Shown one piece after another: positions 1 through 6,560 of a stretch of 7,942 nt of DNA. The stretch is from NCBI GenBank assembly GCA_023253495.1, contig JALRGF010000299.1, forward strand, positions 1-7,942, given 5' to 3'. The position numbers and the translations under genes were made by a program. The notes under the pieces are model-generated. The model worked only from the letters and a program-made list of their open reading frames with translations, made no database searches and had not been told where the DNA came from. Origin of the DNA: Verrucomicrobiales bacterium (GTDB taxonomy: Bacteria; Verrucomicrobiota; Verrucomicrobiia; Verrucomicrobiales; V1-33). The first letter of the stretch is position 1, and each line of letters begins with the position of its first letter.

Positions 1-2233
1 AGCGGCCGGGGCTCGCGCCCCCTTTGTAGGTTCCGGCGAACTGGCTGCCGAAGAACAGGCTGGCATCGCCAAAAGCGGAGTCCAGTTCACCGCTGAACCA
101 GGCACTGGCGGAGTTGGCGGTAAACTGGCCCGGGTAGCGCGACACGTTGTCCGGGGTGAACGATGTCGAGAGCAGGCTGACGGCCGGGTTTGGTGACGAC
201 CCGAACCCGATGCTGTCGAGGATGTCGGCGGCGGCGATGGTCGCGATGGTCGATCCCACCTCGGGTTTGGGGCCTTTGGTCACGAGGACCACGAGCGCCG
301 AGTTGGGGCCGATATCCCCGGCGGCATCCAAGCCGGCCGGGTCTTCGCGCGCCGTGAGTGGCGAGATCAGCTTGTTGGGGATGTCGTAAGGGGAGATATT
401 GTCGTAGCTGTCTCCGAGGATGACCAGGCCGTTGGGGCCGGTCGAAAGGCTGCTGAGGTCGATGGATTCCACGACCTGCCCGTTGCTGGCGCCGCTGCCG
501 GCGTCGGCGATGACGAGGGTGAGGCCGTTCATGCCGCCGAGGGTGAGGTCGGCGTTGACCAGTTCGATGTATTCGTAGGAGGCATCCGGGTTGGGCACCG
601 GATCGACGTTGATCTCGTTGAGGCGGATGGCGGCGGGGGCGGGAGGGGCATTGAGATTGCCGCGGCCCGGGGTGGCGGCCCCGCGGAAGCCTCCGACGAC
701 CGGGCGTGCGGCGTCATTCTGGAAAGCGATGGTGAAAGCGCTGTTGCCGCCGTAGTCGCCGCCGTACCAGGCGGCGGCGGTATTGGCGGCGGTATTGCCG
801 AGCTGGCGTGAGAGGTTGTCGATATCGTAAGCCGGGGAGGCGGTGATTTTCGCCTGGGCGTAGGATTTGCCGTTGCCGTTGGTCTGGTCGAAGCCCACGC
901 TGTCCTTGATGGACGCCCATGGCTTCACGTCGAGCACGCCGTCGTTGTTGGTGTCGAGATCCTGGCCGATGGTCCCGGTATAATTCTGGACCAGCAGCAG
1001 GGTGAACCCGTTGTTGCTTCCGATATCGTCGTCGCCCATGCCCGACCAGCGCACGGGCGTCTGGGTAGCCGGGGCCTCGGGATCGGCGATCTGCGTCTGC
1101 GGATCGACGTAGCGTCCCCAGGGAATGTCACCCACAGGATAGTTGTTGCCGAGCAGGAGCAGGCCGTTGGCTCCGGAGACGTAGGCACCGAGGTCCCAGG
1201 CTTCGGTGATGGTGCCGAGCGCGGTGCGGCCGTTGCCGTCGTTCGAGCGGAGCAGGACCAAGGCAAGCCCCTGCAGGCTGGCCGCACCGCCGCCGGCATT
1301 GATGATTTCGATGTACTCGTAATTTCCGTCGCTGGTGCCGGGGGGGTTGATGGCGACTTCATTGATGAGGAAGTTGCCGACAGGTGGCGCGGCATTGAGG
1401 TTTTCCTGACCGGGGGTGGCCTGACCTTTGAAGTCGCCGAAGAACTGCACGTCGTAGGCTACGGCGTTGGCGGCGGTACCGGCGAGGTTGCCGCCGTACC
1501 AGGCGGAGGCGTTGTTTTGGTCGCCCGGGGTGGCGGCGCGGCTGCGGCGACGCGAGATATTATCAGGGGCGAAGGTGGCGGCGCTGCCCGGGCGCAGGTT
1601 GAGGTCGGCGCTCGTGTAGGGCAGGCGGACCGGGGTGTTGCTCAGGTCGCGGAACCCGATGCTGTCGACCAGCGTGGTGTACGGCTGCGTCTGCTGGCTG
1701 CCGGGAGGTTTCGGGTTTTCCAGCCAGTCGAGCACGGAGTTGTTGTTGACGTCGACGTCTCCGAGGCTGGTGGCGGTGGCATTGCTCAGGCCGGTCCAGC
1801 CGGAAACCAGCAGAAATGTCAGGCCGCCGTTCGGGTCGAGGTCGTCGTCCCCCAGCCCTGAAAATGGCGGTGTTCCGGAGGGATCCGCGGTGGCGGTTGC
1901 CGGGGCTTTGAAGCCGAACCACGGCCCGCCGGGCGGTTCGCCGTCATAGCCGTTGCCGAGAAGCAGAAGGCCGTTGGTTCCGGTCGAAAGCCCGTCAAGA
2001 GGCAGTGCCTCCTCCACTTCCCCGACCTGGATGCCGTTGTTTTCGATGATGAGCAGGGTCAGGCCGGTGCAGGCTTCGATGCCGTCGGTGGTGCTGCGCA
2101 GCTCGATGTATTCGTAGTTCAGATCGAGATTCGGCGGCGGGTTGATGTGGATCTCGTTGAGGAGAATGGTGCCGGATGCCGTGGAGAGCAGGGTGGCGGC
2201 GCCGATGAGTGTCGATAAGGCCGGGATTTTCAT
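1..2233 (-). CDS. Secreted multi-repeat lamin-tail-like (LTD) domain protein, C-terminus outside window
   Basis: One continuous frame of 744 codons runs from an ATG at 2233-2231 to the window edge without a stop, so the 3' end is missing. Residues 1-22 form a signal peptide: a Lys at position 2, a hydrophobic core and a small-residue end (S-T-A-S-G). The mature protein is then three tandem repeats starting at residues 23, 288 and 536. Each opens with (I/F)-x-(L/I)-N-E-(I/V) and a Y-E-Y-I-E motif about 17 residues later, as in lamin-tail (LTD, PF00932-like) domains. Each also has a D-S-(I/V)-G-F motif, a W-(Y/F)-(G/S)-G motif (W245, W489, W712) and a G-x-(A/S)-(T/S/P)-P-G linker. Repeats 1 and 2 carry an acidic calcium-loop-like insert. 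The protein is probably exported to the surface or medium; LTD repeats are often structural or adhesive modules attached to other domains. The missing C-terminus could hold an enzyme or a sorting signal. No Shine-Dalgarno is visible. I am confident it is a real, secreted repeat protein; its function is unknown. Confidence 0.9.
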   Translation of the reverse strand, partial: MKIPALSTLIGAATLLSTASGTILLNEIHINPPPNLDLNYEYIELRSTTDGIEACTGLTLLIIENNGIQVGEVEEALPLDGLSTGTNGLLLLGNGYDGEPPGGPWFGFKAPATATADPSGTPPFSGLGDDDLDPNGGLTFLLVSGWTGLSNATATSLGDVDVNNNSVLDWLENPKPPGSQQTQPYTTLVDSIGFRDLSNTPVRLPYTSADLNLRPGSAATFAPDNISRRRSRAATPGDQNNASAWYGGNLAGTAANAVAYDVQFFGDFKGQATPGQENLNAAPPVGNFLINEVAINPPGTSDGNYEYIEIINAGGGAASLQGLALVLLRSNDGNGRTALGTITEAWDLGAYVSGANGLLLLGNNYPVGDIPWGRYVDPQTQIADPEAPATQTPVRWSGMGDDDIGSNNGFTLLLVQNYTGTIGQDLDTNNDGVLDVKPWASIKDSVGFDQTNGNGKSYAQAKITASPAYDIDNLSRQLGNTAANTAAAWYGGDYGGNSAFTIAFQNDAARPVVGGFRGAATPGRGNLNAPPAPAAIRLNEINVDPVPNPDASYEYIELVNADLTLGGMNGLTLVIADAGSGASNGQVVESIDLSSLSTGPNGLVILGDSYDNISPYDIPNKLISPLTAREDPAGLDAAGDIGPNSALVVLVTKGPKPEVGSTIATIAAADILDSIGFGSSPNPAVSLLSTSFTPDNVSRYPGQFTANSASAWFSGELDSAFGDASLFFGSQFAGTYKGGASPGR
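2..628 (-). repeat. LTD-type protein repeat 3 (residues 536-744, diverged)
   Basis: This is the third copy. It opens I-R-L-N-E-I at 536 with Y-E-Y-I-E at 553-557, then D-S-I-G-F and W712-F-S-G, and ends A-S-P-G-R at the window edge. It is about 40 residues shorter than its siblings, mainly because the stretch holding their acidic calcium-loop-like segment is absent. It reaches the linker motif that ends the other copies, so a fourth repeat or another domain probably starts just outside the window. Confidence 0.8.
629..1372 (-). repeat. LTD-type protein repeat 2 (residues 288-535)
   Basis: This is the second copy, 248 residues. It opens with F-L-I-N-E-V at 288 and has Y-E-Y-I-E at 305-309, the best acidic loop of the protein at 425-435, a D-S-V-G-F motif, W489-Y-G-G and a linker ending N-L-N-A-P-P. 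The order of motifs matches repeat 1. Confidence 0.85.
929..961 (-). other. Canonical DxDxNxDGxxD calcium-loop motif in LTD repeat 2
   Basis: Residues 425-435 read D-L-D-T-N-N-D-G-V-L-D, a full match to the D-x-D-x-N-x-D-G-x-x-D loop of dockerin and thrombospondin type-3 modules. It sits at the same place in the repeat as the weaker loop of repeat 1. It suggests calcium-dependent folding or stability outside the cell; this is inferred, not shown. Confidence 0.6.
1373..2167 (-). repeat. LTD-type protein repeat 1 (residues 23-287)
   Basis: This is the first and longest copy, 265 residues, starting directly after the signal peptide. It contains Y-E-Y-I-E at 40-44, a calcium-loop-like segment at 159-169, a D-S-I-G-F motif, W245-Y-G-G and a closing linker ending in N-L-N-A-A-P-P. 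Similarity to the other copies is at protein level; I did not see long identical DNA stretches. Confidence 0.85.
1727..1759 (-). other. Acidic calcium-loop-like segment in LTD repeat 1
   Basis: Residues 159-169 read D-V-D-V-N-N-N-S-V-L-D. The spacing of D1, D3, N5 and D11 matches the Ca2+-binding loop of dockerin and thrombospondin type-3 repeats, but Asn-Ser replaces the usual Asp-Gly at positions 7-8. Calcium binding is inferred from the pattern. Confidence 0.5.
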
Positions 2234-2445
2234 GATCTGGAAAAGGAGTGATTTTACGGAAATTTCTGAAATGTCTTGAAAAAGATGGTTTTCCGCGGCG
2301 GTTGCGGGCAGCGGGTGCGGCGGATCCGCATTATCGAGTTGAATGTAACGGAACCGTTGCGAAACCGAAACCAAAATTGCGGGATCGGCTTGCCGGGACG
2401 GTGGATCTGGGGCATCGGGAGGCGGAATCCGGGGTTTTTCTGGTT
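2234..2445. other. Divergent intergenic region between LTD protein and amidohydrolase genes
   Basis: This 212-base region separates two divergent genes and is clearly more AT-rich than its surroundings, especially at 2250-2290 and 2340-2380. It should contain promoters for both directions. It has an 8-bp palindrome GAAATTTC at 2259-2266 next to the candidate minus-strand -10; this could be an operator half or chance. The region is open in frame with the amidohydrolase from a GTG at 2248, but the residues before the hydrolase's own start look non-domain-like and are basic. No tRNA or terminator was seen. Confidence 0.5.
2251..2277 (-). promoter_or_regulatory. Candidate promoter for the LTD protein gene
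   Basis: On the minus strand, TAAAAT (2256-2251) matches five of six bases of a sigma-70 -10 box. AAGACA (2277-2272) matches four of six of a -35 box, with a short 15-nt spacer. The -10 would give a leader of only about 10 nt before the ATG at 2233 and no Shine-Dalgarno, so the message may be nearly leaderless. The evidence is weak and from pattern only. Confidence 0.25.
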
Positions 2446-3420
2446 ATGGCGCTGCTCATTGATGCTCATGTCCATTGTGTGGGGGATGGATCGTCTGGTT
2501 CCGGGTGCTGGATTGACCTGCGGTCGCCGTGGCGGCGGTTGGTGGGACGGGCGTTGGTGCGGAGTGCCGGGCTGCCGTCCTCGTTGTTGAGGGATGGTGG
2601 TCTGGACGAGGCGTATGTGGCGCAGGTGGTGCGATGGGTGCGGGAGTCGTCGCTGGACCGGGTGGTGTTGCTGGCGCAGGACGAGGTGTATCGCGATGAT
2701 GGGACGCGGATGGACGGGGTGGCGATGTTTCATGTGCCCAACGCGCATGTGCTGAGGCTGGCGCGCGAGCATGGGGAAATCATTCCGGCGGTGTCGATTC
2801 ATCCGTCGCGGCCGGATGCGCGGGCGGAGCTGGACCGGTGTCTGGAAGCGGGGGCGCGGGTGCTGAAGCTGCTGCCGAACGTACATGGCGTCGAGTGTTC
2901 GGCGCCGCGGCACCGTGATTTCTGGAAGGCGATGGCAGCTGGCGGGATGGTGTTGCTGGCGCACACCGGGGGAGAGGCGACGTTGCCGGTGGTGGCGCGG
3001 CATCTGGAGTCGCCGGAGGTATTGCGCGGGCCGCTGGAGTGCGGGGTGGTGTGCATTGCGGCGCACGGGGCCGGGCGGAATGCACCGCTGGGGGCGCATT
3101 ACACACCGCGATTGTTGCGGATGATGCGGGAGTATCCGCATTTATATGCGGACAGTTCGGCGCTGACGACGATGAACCGTTTTGGCACGTTGCCGGAGCT
3201 GCTGGCTTCCGGGGTGCACGACCGGGTGCTGCATGGCAGTGATTATCCGGTGCCGGTGGTGCCATGGGGACCGTGGCTGGGCGGGCGCTATGATCTGGAC
3301 AGTGCACGGTACCTCCACGGGATCGGCAATCCGCTGGAGCGCGATTACCGGGCGAAGCGGCTGATGGGTTTCGGGGAGGCGAGTTTCACACGCCTCGGCG
3401 GGCTTCTGGGCCTCGGCTGA
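2446..3420 (+). CDS. Amidohydrolase-2 family TIM-barrel metal-dependent hydrolase
   Basis: A 324-residue protein with the layout of amidohydrolase-2 (PF04909-like) enzymes. Visible likely metal and catalytic positions are the H8-x-H10 pair in L-I-D-A-H-V-H at the N-terminus, H119 in S-I-H-P, K141 in V-L-K-L, H173 in L-L-A-H-T-G, H207 in A-A-H-G and D266 in H-G-S-D-Y-P. These are the strand-end residues that hold one or two divalent metals in this superfamily. The substrate cannot be told; family members hydrolyse or decarboxylate small molecules. No signal peptide is present, so it is probably cytoplasmic. I chose the ATG at 2446 because the H-x-H strand normally begins within about ten residues of the start; the same frame is open back to a GTG at 2248. 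Only a weak GGGG precedes the ATG. The gene stands alone, 103 nt before the propeller gene. Family call is strong; specificity unknown. Confidence 0.85.
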   Translation: MALLIDAHVHCVGDGSSGSGCWIDLRSPWRRLVGRALVRSAGLPSSLLRDGGLDEAYVAQVVRWVRESSLDRVVLLAQDEVYRDDGTRMDGVAMFHVPNAHVLRLAREHGEIIPAVSIHPSRPDARAELDRCLEAGARVLKLLPNVHGVECSAPRHRDFWKAMAAGGMVLLAHTGGEATLPVVARHLESPEVLRGPLECGVVCIAAHGAGRNAPLGAHYTPRLLRMMREYPHLYADSSALTTMNRFGTLPELLASGVHDRVLHGSDYPVPVVPWGPWLGGRYDLDSARYLHGIGNPLERDYRAKRLMGFGEASFTRLGGLLGLG

Positions 3421-3513
3421 GCCGGCGGGCGCCCCGGGGATTGATGATGGTCGGGGATTTTCGTTGGGGCGGTGCGGGGGGTGGCGGTTGCCGGCGTGCG
3501 GGATCGGGCGTAT

Positions 3514-3519
3514 GAGGGA
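3514..3519 (+). promoter_or_regulatory. Ribosome binding site of the propeller gene
   Basis: GAGGGA lies a few bases before the ATG at 3524 and supports that start over the in-frame ATG at 3536. The remaining 3421-3513 stretch is GC-rich and shows no convincing promoter or T-tailed terminator. Confidence 0.55.
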
Positions 3520-3523
3520 ATGA

Positions 3524-4690
3524 ATGAAAGCCGGTATGATTTTCCGTCGCCTGATTCCCGTGTCCGTTGCGGCTTGTTTCGGGCTGATGCTTCCGTGGGT
3601 CCGCGGGGCCGACAGCTGGCCGGTGGTACGCGGGGATGCCTCGTTGCAGGGGGTGGCGGCGTCGGCGGTGACGGCGCCGCTGCGGCTGGCGTGGTCGGTG
3701 CCGGGAGGCAAACCGATTCTGGCCACCCCGGTGAGTGACGGCGAGCGCGTCTATTATGGCGATGGCAACGGGGTGTTTCGTGCGGTGTCGCTGGCGGACG
3801 GGAAGGAAGTCTGGCAGCTCGAGCTGATGGATGAGCAGAAGAAAAAACCATCGCGCGACCCGATTGAGGGGTCGGCCTGTCTGATCGACGGCCGGGTGGT
3901 TTTTGGCGGGACCGACGGTGTGGTGCGCTCGCTGGACGCGGCCACCGGCGCGGTGCAGTGGACATTTGACACCAAGGGTGAGATCAAGGGCGGGCTGACG
4001 CCGTTCACGGCGCCCGGGGCGGAAGCGGTGCCGGCGGTCTTTGCGGTGGGATTCACCGGGACCTGCGTCGCCGTGAAGGCGGCGACCGGTGAAAAGCTGT
4101 GGGAGTATGACGCCGGAGGCCCGGTCAACGGGGCGGCCTCGGTCTGGGACGGACACCTCGTATTCGGCGGCTGCAATGGCACGCTCGACGTAATCAGGAC
4201 GGATGGCACCCTGGTCCGGCGCGTGGACCTGAAGATTTACATGCCCAACTCGGTGGCGGTGCGCGACGGGCTCGGTTACTGCGGGCATTCCGGCAACCGG
4301 GTCGAGTGTTATGATCTGGCCACTGGCGCGGTGAAGTGGGAATTCCGCGACAAGGATTTTCCGTATTTCACTTCGCCGGCGGTGACGGCGGAACGCGTGT
4401 TTATCGGTGGCGACGACAAGCGGCTGCGCTGTCTGGACCGCGCCACCGGCGAGGAAAAATGGGTGTTCCGGGCGCGGGACAAGGTGGCCAGCTCGCCGGT
4501 GGTCGCTGGCGGTCTGGTCGTCTGCGGATCAGACGACGGCCGCCTGTATGCGGTGGATGCGGCGACGGGTGAGGAGAAATGGAGTTACGAGATCGGCGCG
4601 CCGGTCAAGGCGAGTCCGGCGGTGGTGGGCGGGCGCGTGCTCATCGGGGCGGATGACGGTGTGCTTTATTGTTTTGCGGCGGCTGAATGA
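3524..4690 (+). CDS. Exported PQQ-like / BamB-like eight-bladed beta-propeller protein
   Basis: A 388-residue protein with an N-terminal export signal: Arg8-Arg9, a hydrophobic stretch at about 10-26, and likely cleavage near R-G-A-D (28-30). A S-W-P-V-V-R-G motif (31-37) follows, typical of PQQ-type propeller proteins of PVC bacteria. Eight copies of a G-x-D-G-x-(L/V)-x-x-x-D-x-x-T-G-x-x-x-W type unit follow, roughly at 76-100, 125-148, 173-197, 212-236, 251-276, 291-317, 332-356 and 372-388. The last unit has no closing Trp strand; the A-W-S-V strand at 56-59 can supply it, giving an eight-bladed ring closed by N- and C-terminal strands as in BamB. Unit 4 is degenerate: it lacks the Trp. 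The protein probably works in the periplasm as a binding scaffold; no dehydrogenase or heme motif is visible, so cofactor binding is doubtful. V-A-A-C at 15-18 fits a lipobox but hydrophobicity continues past it, so lipidation is uncertain. Confidence 0.88.
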   Translation: MKAGMIFRRLIPVSVAACFGLMLPWVRGADSWPVVRGDASLQGVAASAVTAPLRLAWSVPGGKPILATPVSDGERVYYGDGNGVFRAVSLADGKEVWQLELMDEQKKKPSRDPIEGSACLIDGRVVFGGTDGVVRSLDAATGAVQWTFDTKGEIKGGLTPFTAPGAEAVPAVFAVGFTGTCVAVKAATGEKLWEYDAGGPVNGAASVWDGHLVFGGCNGTLDVIRTDGTLVRRVDLKIYMPNSVAVRDGLGYCGHSGNRVECYDLATGAVKWEFRDKDFPYFTSPAVTAERVFIGGDDKRLRCLDRATGEEKWVFRARDKVASSPVVAGGLVVCGSDDGRLYAVDAATGEEKWSYEIGAPVKASPAVVGGRVLIGADDGVLYCFAAAE

Positions 4691-4832
4691 GGTGGGCTGA
4701 TACGGGGGATGGCTGGGGGGATGGCGTGCCGGTCGTTGACGGCGCGGGATTCCGCCGCTTTGCTTGCGGATTCACTCAACGTCCCAACGCGTCCGCCGGA
4801 ACTGCCGCGGCTGACCCCTGAGAATTGCCGCC
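4691..4832 (+). promoter_or_regulatory. Intergenic region with weak candidate promoter before the membrane-protein operon
   Basis: This 142-nt gap is the natural place for the operon promoter. TTGACG (4736-4741) is a good -35 match; the hexamer 17 nt further on (TTTGCT, 4759-4764) is only three of six for a -10. A small inverted repeat, TCCGC (4751-4755) with GCGGA (4766-4770), has a 10-nt loop and no T tract, so it does not look like a terminator. No strong Shine-Dalgarno precedes the ATG at 4833. Confidence 0.25.
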
Positions 4833-5849
4833 ATGGAACCCGACTGGTATTACGCCCACCACAACGAGCCGCGTGGTCCGATCACCGGATCGGAGCTTCT
4901 GGCACTTGAGAGATCCGGGGTGCTGCAGCCGGGCACCTTGGTCTGGAAAACAGGCCTGGCGTCATGGCAGCCGTGGTCATCGGTCGCTGACCACGTGCGG
5001 GTGGCCGGCGCGGGTGGGGCGGACGTTCGTTCCGCCGGACCTCCGGTGGTGCCGGCGGAGACCGGCGGCCCGGCGGCGGTGGAAATGGCGGTGTGTGCTT
5101 ATTCCGGCCAGACGCGTCCGATTTCGCTGATGGTGAGATATGGTGACCGCTGGGTGTCACTGGAGCACAAGCAGGCGTTTCTGCAGTCGTTGCGCGAAGG
5201 GACACCGGTGGGGCGGATGGCCGGTGTGGGCGAGTTGTCTTATGTCGGGTTCTGGTGGCGCACGCTGGCGATGGTGGTCGACGTGCTGGTTCTGATGATT
5301 CCCAACGCCCTGGTGGCGCTGCCGTATTATTACATGGCGTTCCGTAAAGCGCTGGCCGGCGGTCTGGCGACGACGACCGATCCGTTGCATGAATTCAAGA
5401 CGATGGATGGTCCGATGGTGGCGGCGTACGTCCTCATGATGCTCGGGAACATGTTTATTCCGCTGATCTACAACACGCTGATGGTCGGGCGGTTCGGGGC
5501 CACGGTGGGCAAAATGGCGATCGGAGCGCGGGTGGTGAAGCCGTCCGGTGAGCCGTTGACGTATCTGCAGGCGCTGGGCCGGGGCGGGGCGAAGCTTCTG
5601 AACATGCTGATCTGGGCGGTGCCGGGGACGATCGCGTTTTTGGTGGGCTCGGTGATTTCCTTTGGCAGCGGTGTGGGGACCGGGGTGCCCGAGGACTTGC
5701 CGGTGGCCATGCTGGCGGGCCTGCTGGTAATGCTGGTGTGGTCGGTGGTCGGCGGTTTCGGGTATTACATGGCCGGCTGGACGCGCCGGAAGCAGGCCTT
5801 GCACGACCTGATCGCCCGGACGGTGGTGGTGAAAAAATTTCCGGTCTGA
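4833..5849 (+). CDS. GYF_2-RDD domain integral membrane protein
   Basis: A 338-residue protein with three parts. Residues 1-50 are a GYF_2-type domain: W-Y-Y at 5-7, G15-P16, an E-L pair at 21-22, and the T-L-V-W...W-Q-P ending at 47; these usually bind peptides or sit on membrane proteins facing the cytosol. A loose Gly/Ala/Pro linker (about 55-85) leads to a small segment at 86-123 (C88-A-Y-S-G, Y-G-D-R-W, E-H-K) resembling a zinc ribbon that has lost its cysteines. Residues 140-335 are an RDD domain with four hydrophobic segments (about 144-166, 195-215, 255-276, 290-313). It has an Arg-Asp pair (R143, D150), a G-A-T-V-G-K-M motif at 222-228, R250, and a closing R-K-Q-A-L-H-D-L-I-A-R-T motif at 319-330. 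RDD proteins are poorly characterised; some act in ion transport. It is the first gene of the operon, with 3 nt to the next start. The ATG at 4833 is chosen because the GYF core begins immediately after it. Confidence 0.9.
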   Translation: MEPDWYYAHHNEPRGPITGSELLALERSGVLQPGTLVWKTGLASWQPWSSVADHVRVAGAGGADVRSAGPPVVPAETGGPAAVEMAVCAYSGQTRPISLMVRYGDRWVSLEHKQAFLQSLREGTPVGRMAGVGELSYVGFWWRTLAMVVDVLVLMIPNALVALPYYYMAFRKALAGGLATTTDPLHEFKTMDGPMVAAYVLMMLGNMFIPLIYNTLMVGRFGATVGKMAIGARVVKPSGEPLTYLQALGRGGAKLLNMLIWAVPGTIAFLVGSVISFGSGVGTGVPEDLPVAMLAGLLVMLVWSVVGGFGYYMAGWTRRKQALHDLIARTVVVKKFPV

Positions 5850-5852
5850 GCC

Positions 5853-6560
5853 ATGGTCCCGTGTCCGCTGTGCTCGGCGCCGCTGACCTTTCCGGTCGGC
5901 GGACCGGTGCTCGCAGTCCGATGTCCCGGGTGCCGGCGCGAGGTGACCGGGGTGGCGTGGCTGGCGCGTGACCGCGGGGCCGGGCGGATCGTGCGGCCGG
6001 CGGTGGTGGTCGACGGCGGGGCCGGGTGTTTTTCCTGTCCGGAGCGGGCGGCGACCGGTGTGTGTGCCGGTTGCGGCAGCTACACGTGTCCGGGGTGCGA
6101 GGCCGAGTGGTTTGGTGAGCACCTGTGCCTGCGGTGTCTGCATGCGCGTCGGGAGGTGATCGAGGCGCCGCGGTTCCGTCGGCGCACCCGTGTGCACGAC
6201 AATATCGCGTTGATGCTGCTGGTGCTGCCGCTGCTGTTCATTCCTTTTTACGGCATTTTTCTCGCGATGCTGGCCTCTCCGGTGGTGCTTTTCCTGGTCA
6301 TCCGGCATCGTCATGCGCCGCGCGGCCTGCCGCCGCGCGGGCCGTTCCGGTGGTGGCTGGCGGGCGGGCTGGCCGGGTTGCTGTTGCTTCTCGGGGTGGC
6401 GGGAATCGGGGCGGTGGTGTACTCGGTGATGGCGATCAGCGGGCGGGCGACTGAGGTGGTGGTGGAGGTGCCGCCGCCGGCGGACGGGGAGGCCTCGGGA
6501 GCGGGCGTCGACGAGGTGGCGGTGGATGGTGAGTCCATGGCCGGGGAGGAGGAACGATGA
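5853..6560 (+). CDS. Zinc-ribbon plus B-box-like membrane protein
   Basis: A 235-residue protein of no named family that I recognise. A short zinc ribbon comes first (C4-x2-C7 and C24-x2-C27). A denser cysteine module follows: C59-x2-C62, C71-x2-C74, C79-x2-C82, C92-x2-C95, with H90 nearby. This resembles B-box-type zinc fingers, which bind two zinc ions. The rest is membrane: hydrophobic stretches at about 118-150 (probably two passes or a hairpin) and 167-194, split by an Arg/His/Pro-rich loop, then an acidic tail (Glu/Asp-rich, 201-235). The start is 3 nt after the preceding stop with no Shine-Dalgarno, so translation is probably coupled. The stop overlaps the next start by 4 nt. The cysteine module recurs with identical spacing two genes downstream. 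A binding role at the inner membrane is inferred; no enzyme motif is visible. Confidence 0.82.
   Translation: MVPCPLCSAPLTFPVGGPVLAVRCPGCRREVTGVAWLARDRGAGRIVRPAVVVDGGAGCFSCPERAATGVCAGCGSYTCPGCEAEWFGEHLCLRCLHARREVIEAPRFRRRTRVHDNIALMLLVLPLLFIPFYGIFLAMLASPVVLFLVIRHRHAPRGLPPRGPFRWWLAGGLAGLLLLLGVAGIGAVVYSVMAISGRATEVVVEVPPPADGEASGAGVDEVAVDGESMAGEEER
6545..6552 (+). promoter_or_regulatory. Strong Shine-Dalgarno inside the end of the preceding gene
   Basis: GGAGGAGG ends four bases before the ATG at 6557. It is the only consensus-like Shine-Dalgarno among the five operon genes; the other downstream starts seem to depend on stop/start coupling. The PH-like membrane protein may therefore be made in excess of its neighbours. 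Confidence 0.65.

Noticed and set aside
1517..1949. Open frames on both strands inside the LTD gene other than its own frame
   Set aside because: The LTD frame through this stretch contains the conserved repeat motifs (D-S-I-G-F, W-Y-G-G). The alternatives are shadows of a gene without a stop in the window.
2248..2445. N-terminal extension of the amidohydrolase from GTG 2248
   Set aside because: AAGGAG directly touches the GTG with no spacing, the residues are basic and without domain character, and the family's H-x-H strand normally lies at the very N-terminus, as it does from ATG 2446.
2254..3141. 295-codon open frame on the minus strand
   Set aside because: It is antisense to the amidohydrolase with its conserved metal motifs. 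The composition is His/Arg/Pro/Gln-rich with no domain, so it is a shadow.
3421..3440. Terminator after the amidohydrolase
   Set aside because: CCCCGGGG (3432-3439) is a palindrome without a loop and no T tract follows, so it cannot be supported as an intrinsic terminator.
3566..3577. Lipobox V-A-A-C at residues 15-18 of the propeller protein
   Set aside because: It matches the loose consensus, but the hydrophobic stretch continues for about eight residues after the Cys and a better signal peptidase I site lies near residues 28-30. It is left as possible, not called.
3386..4288. 300-codon open frame on the minus strand
   Set aside because: It overlaps the hydrolase end and most of the propeller on the opposite strand, has low-complexity Arg/His/Pro composition, and lacks motifs.
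5157..6314. 385-codon open frame on the minus strand
   Set aside because: It is antisense to two well-supported membrane-protein genes and spans their boundary. Its product is an implausible His/Arg/Pro/Gln-rich composition typical of the complement of GC-rich coding DNA.
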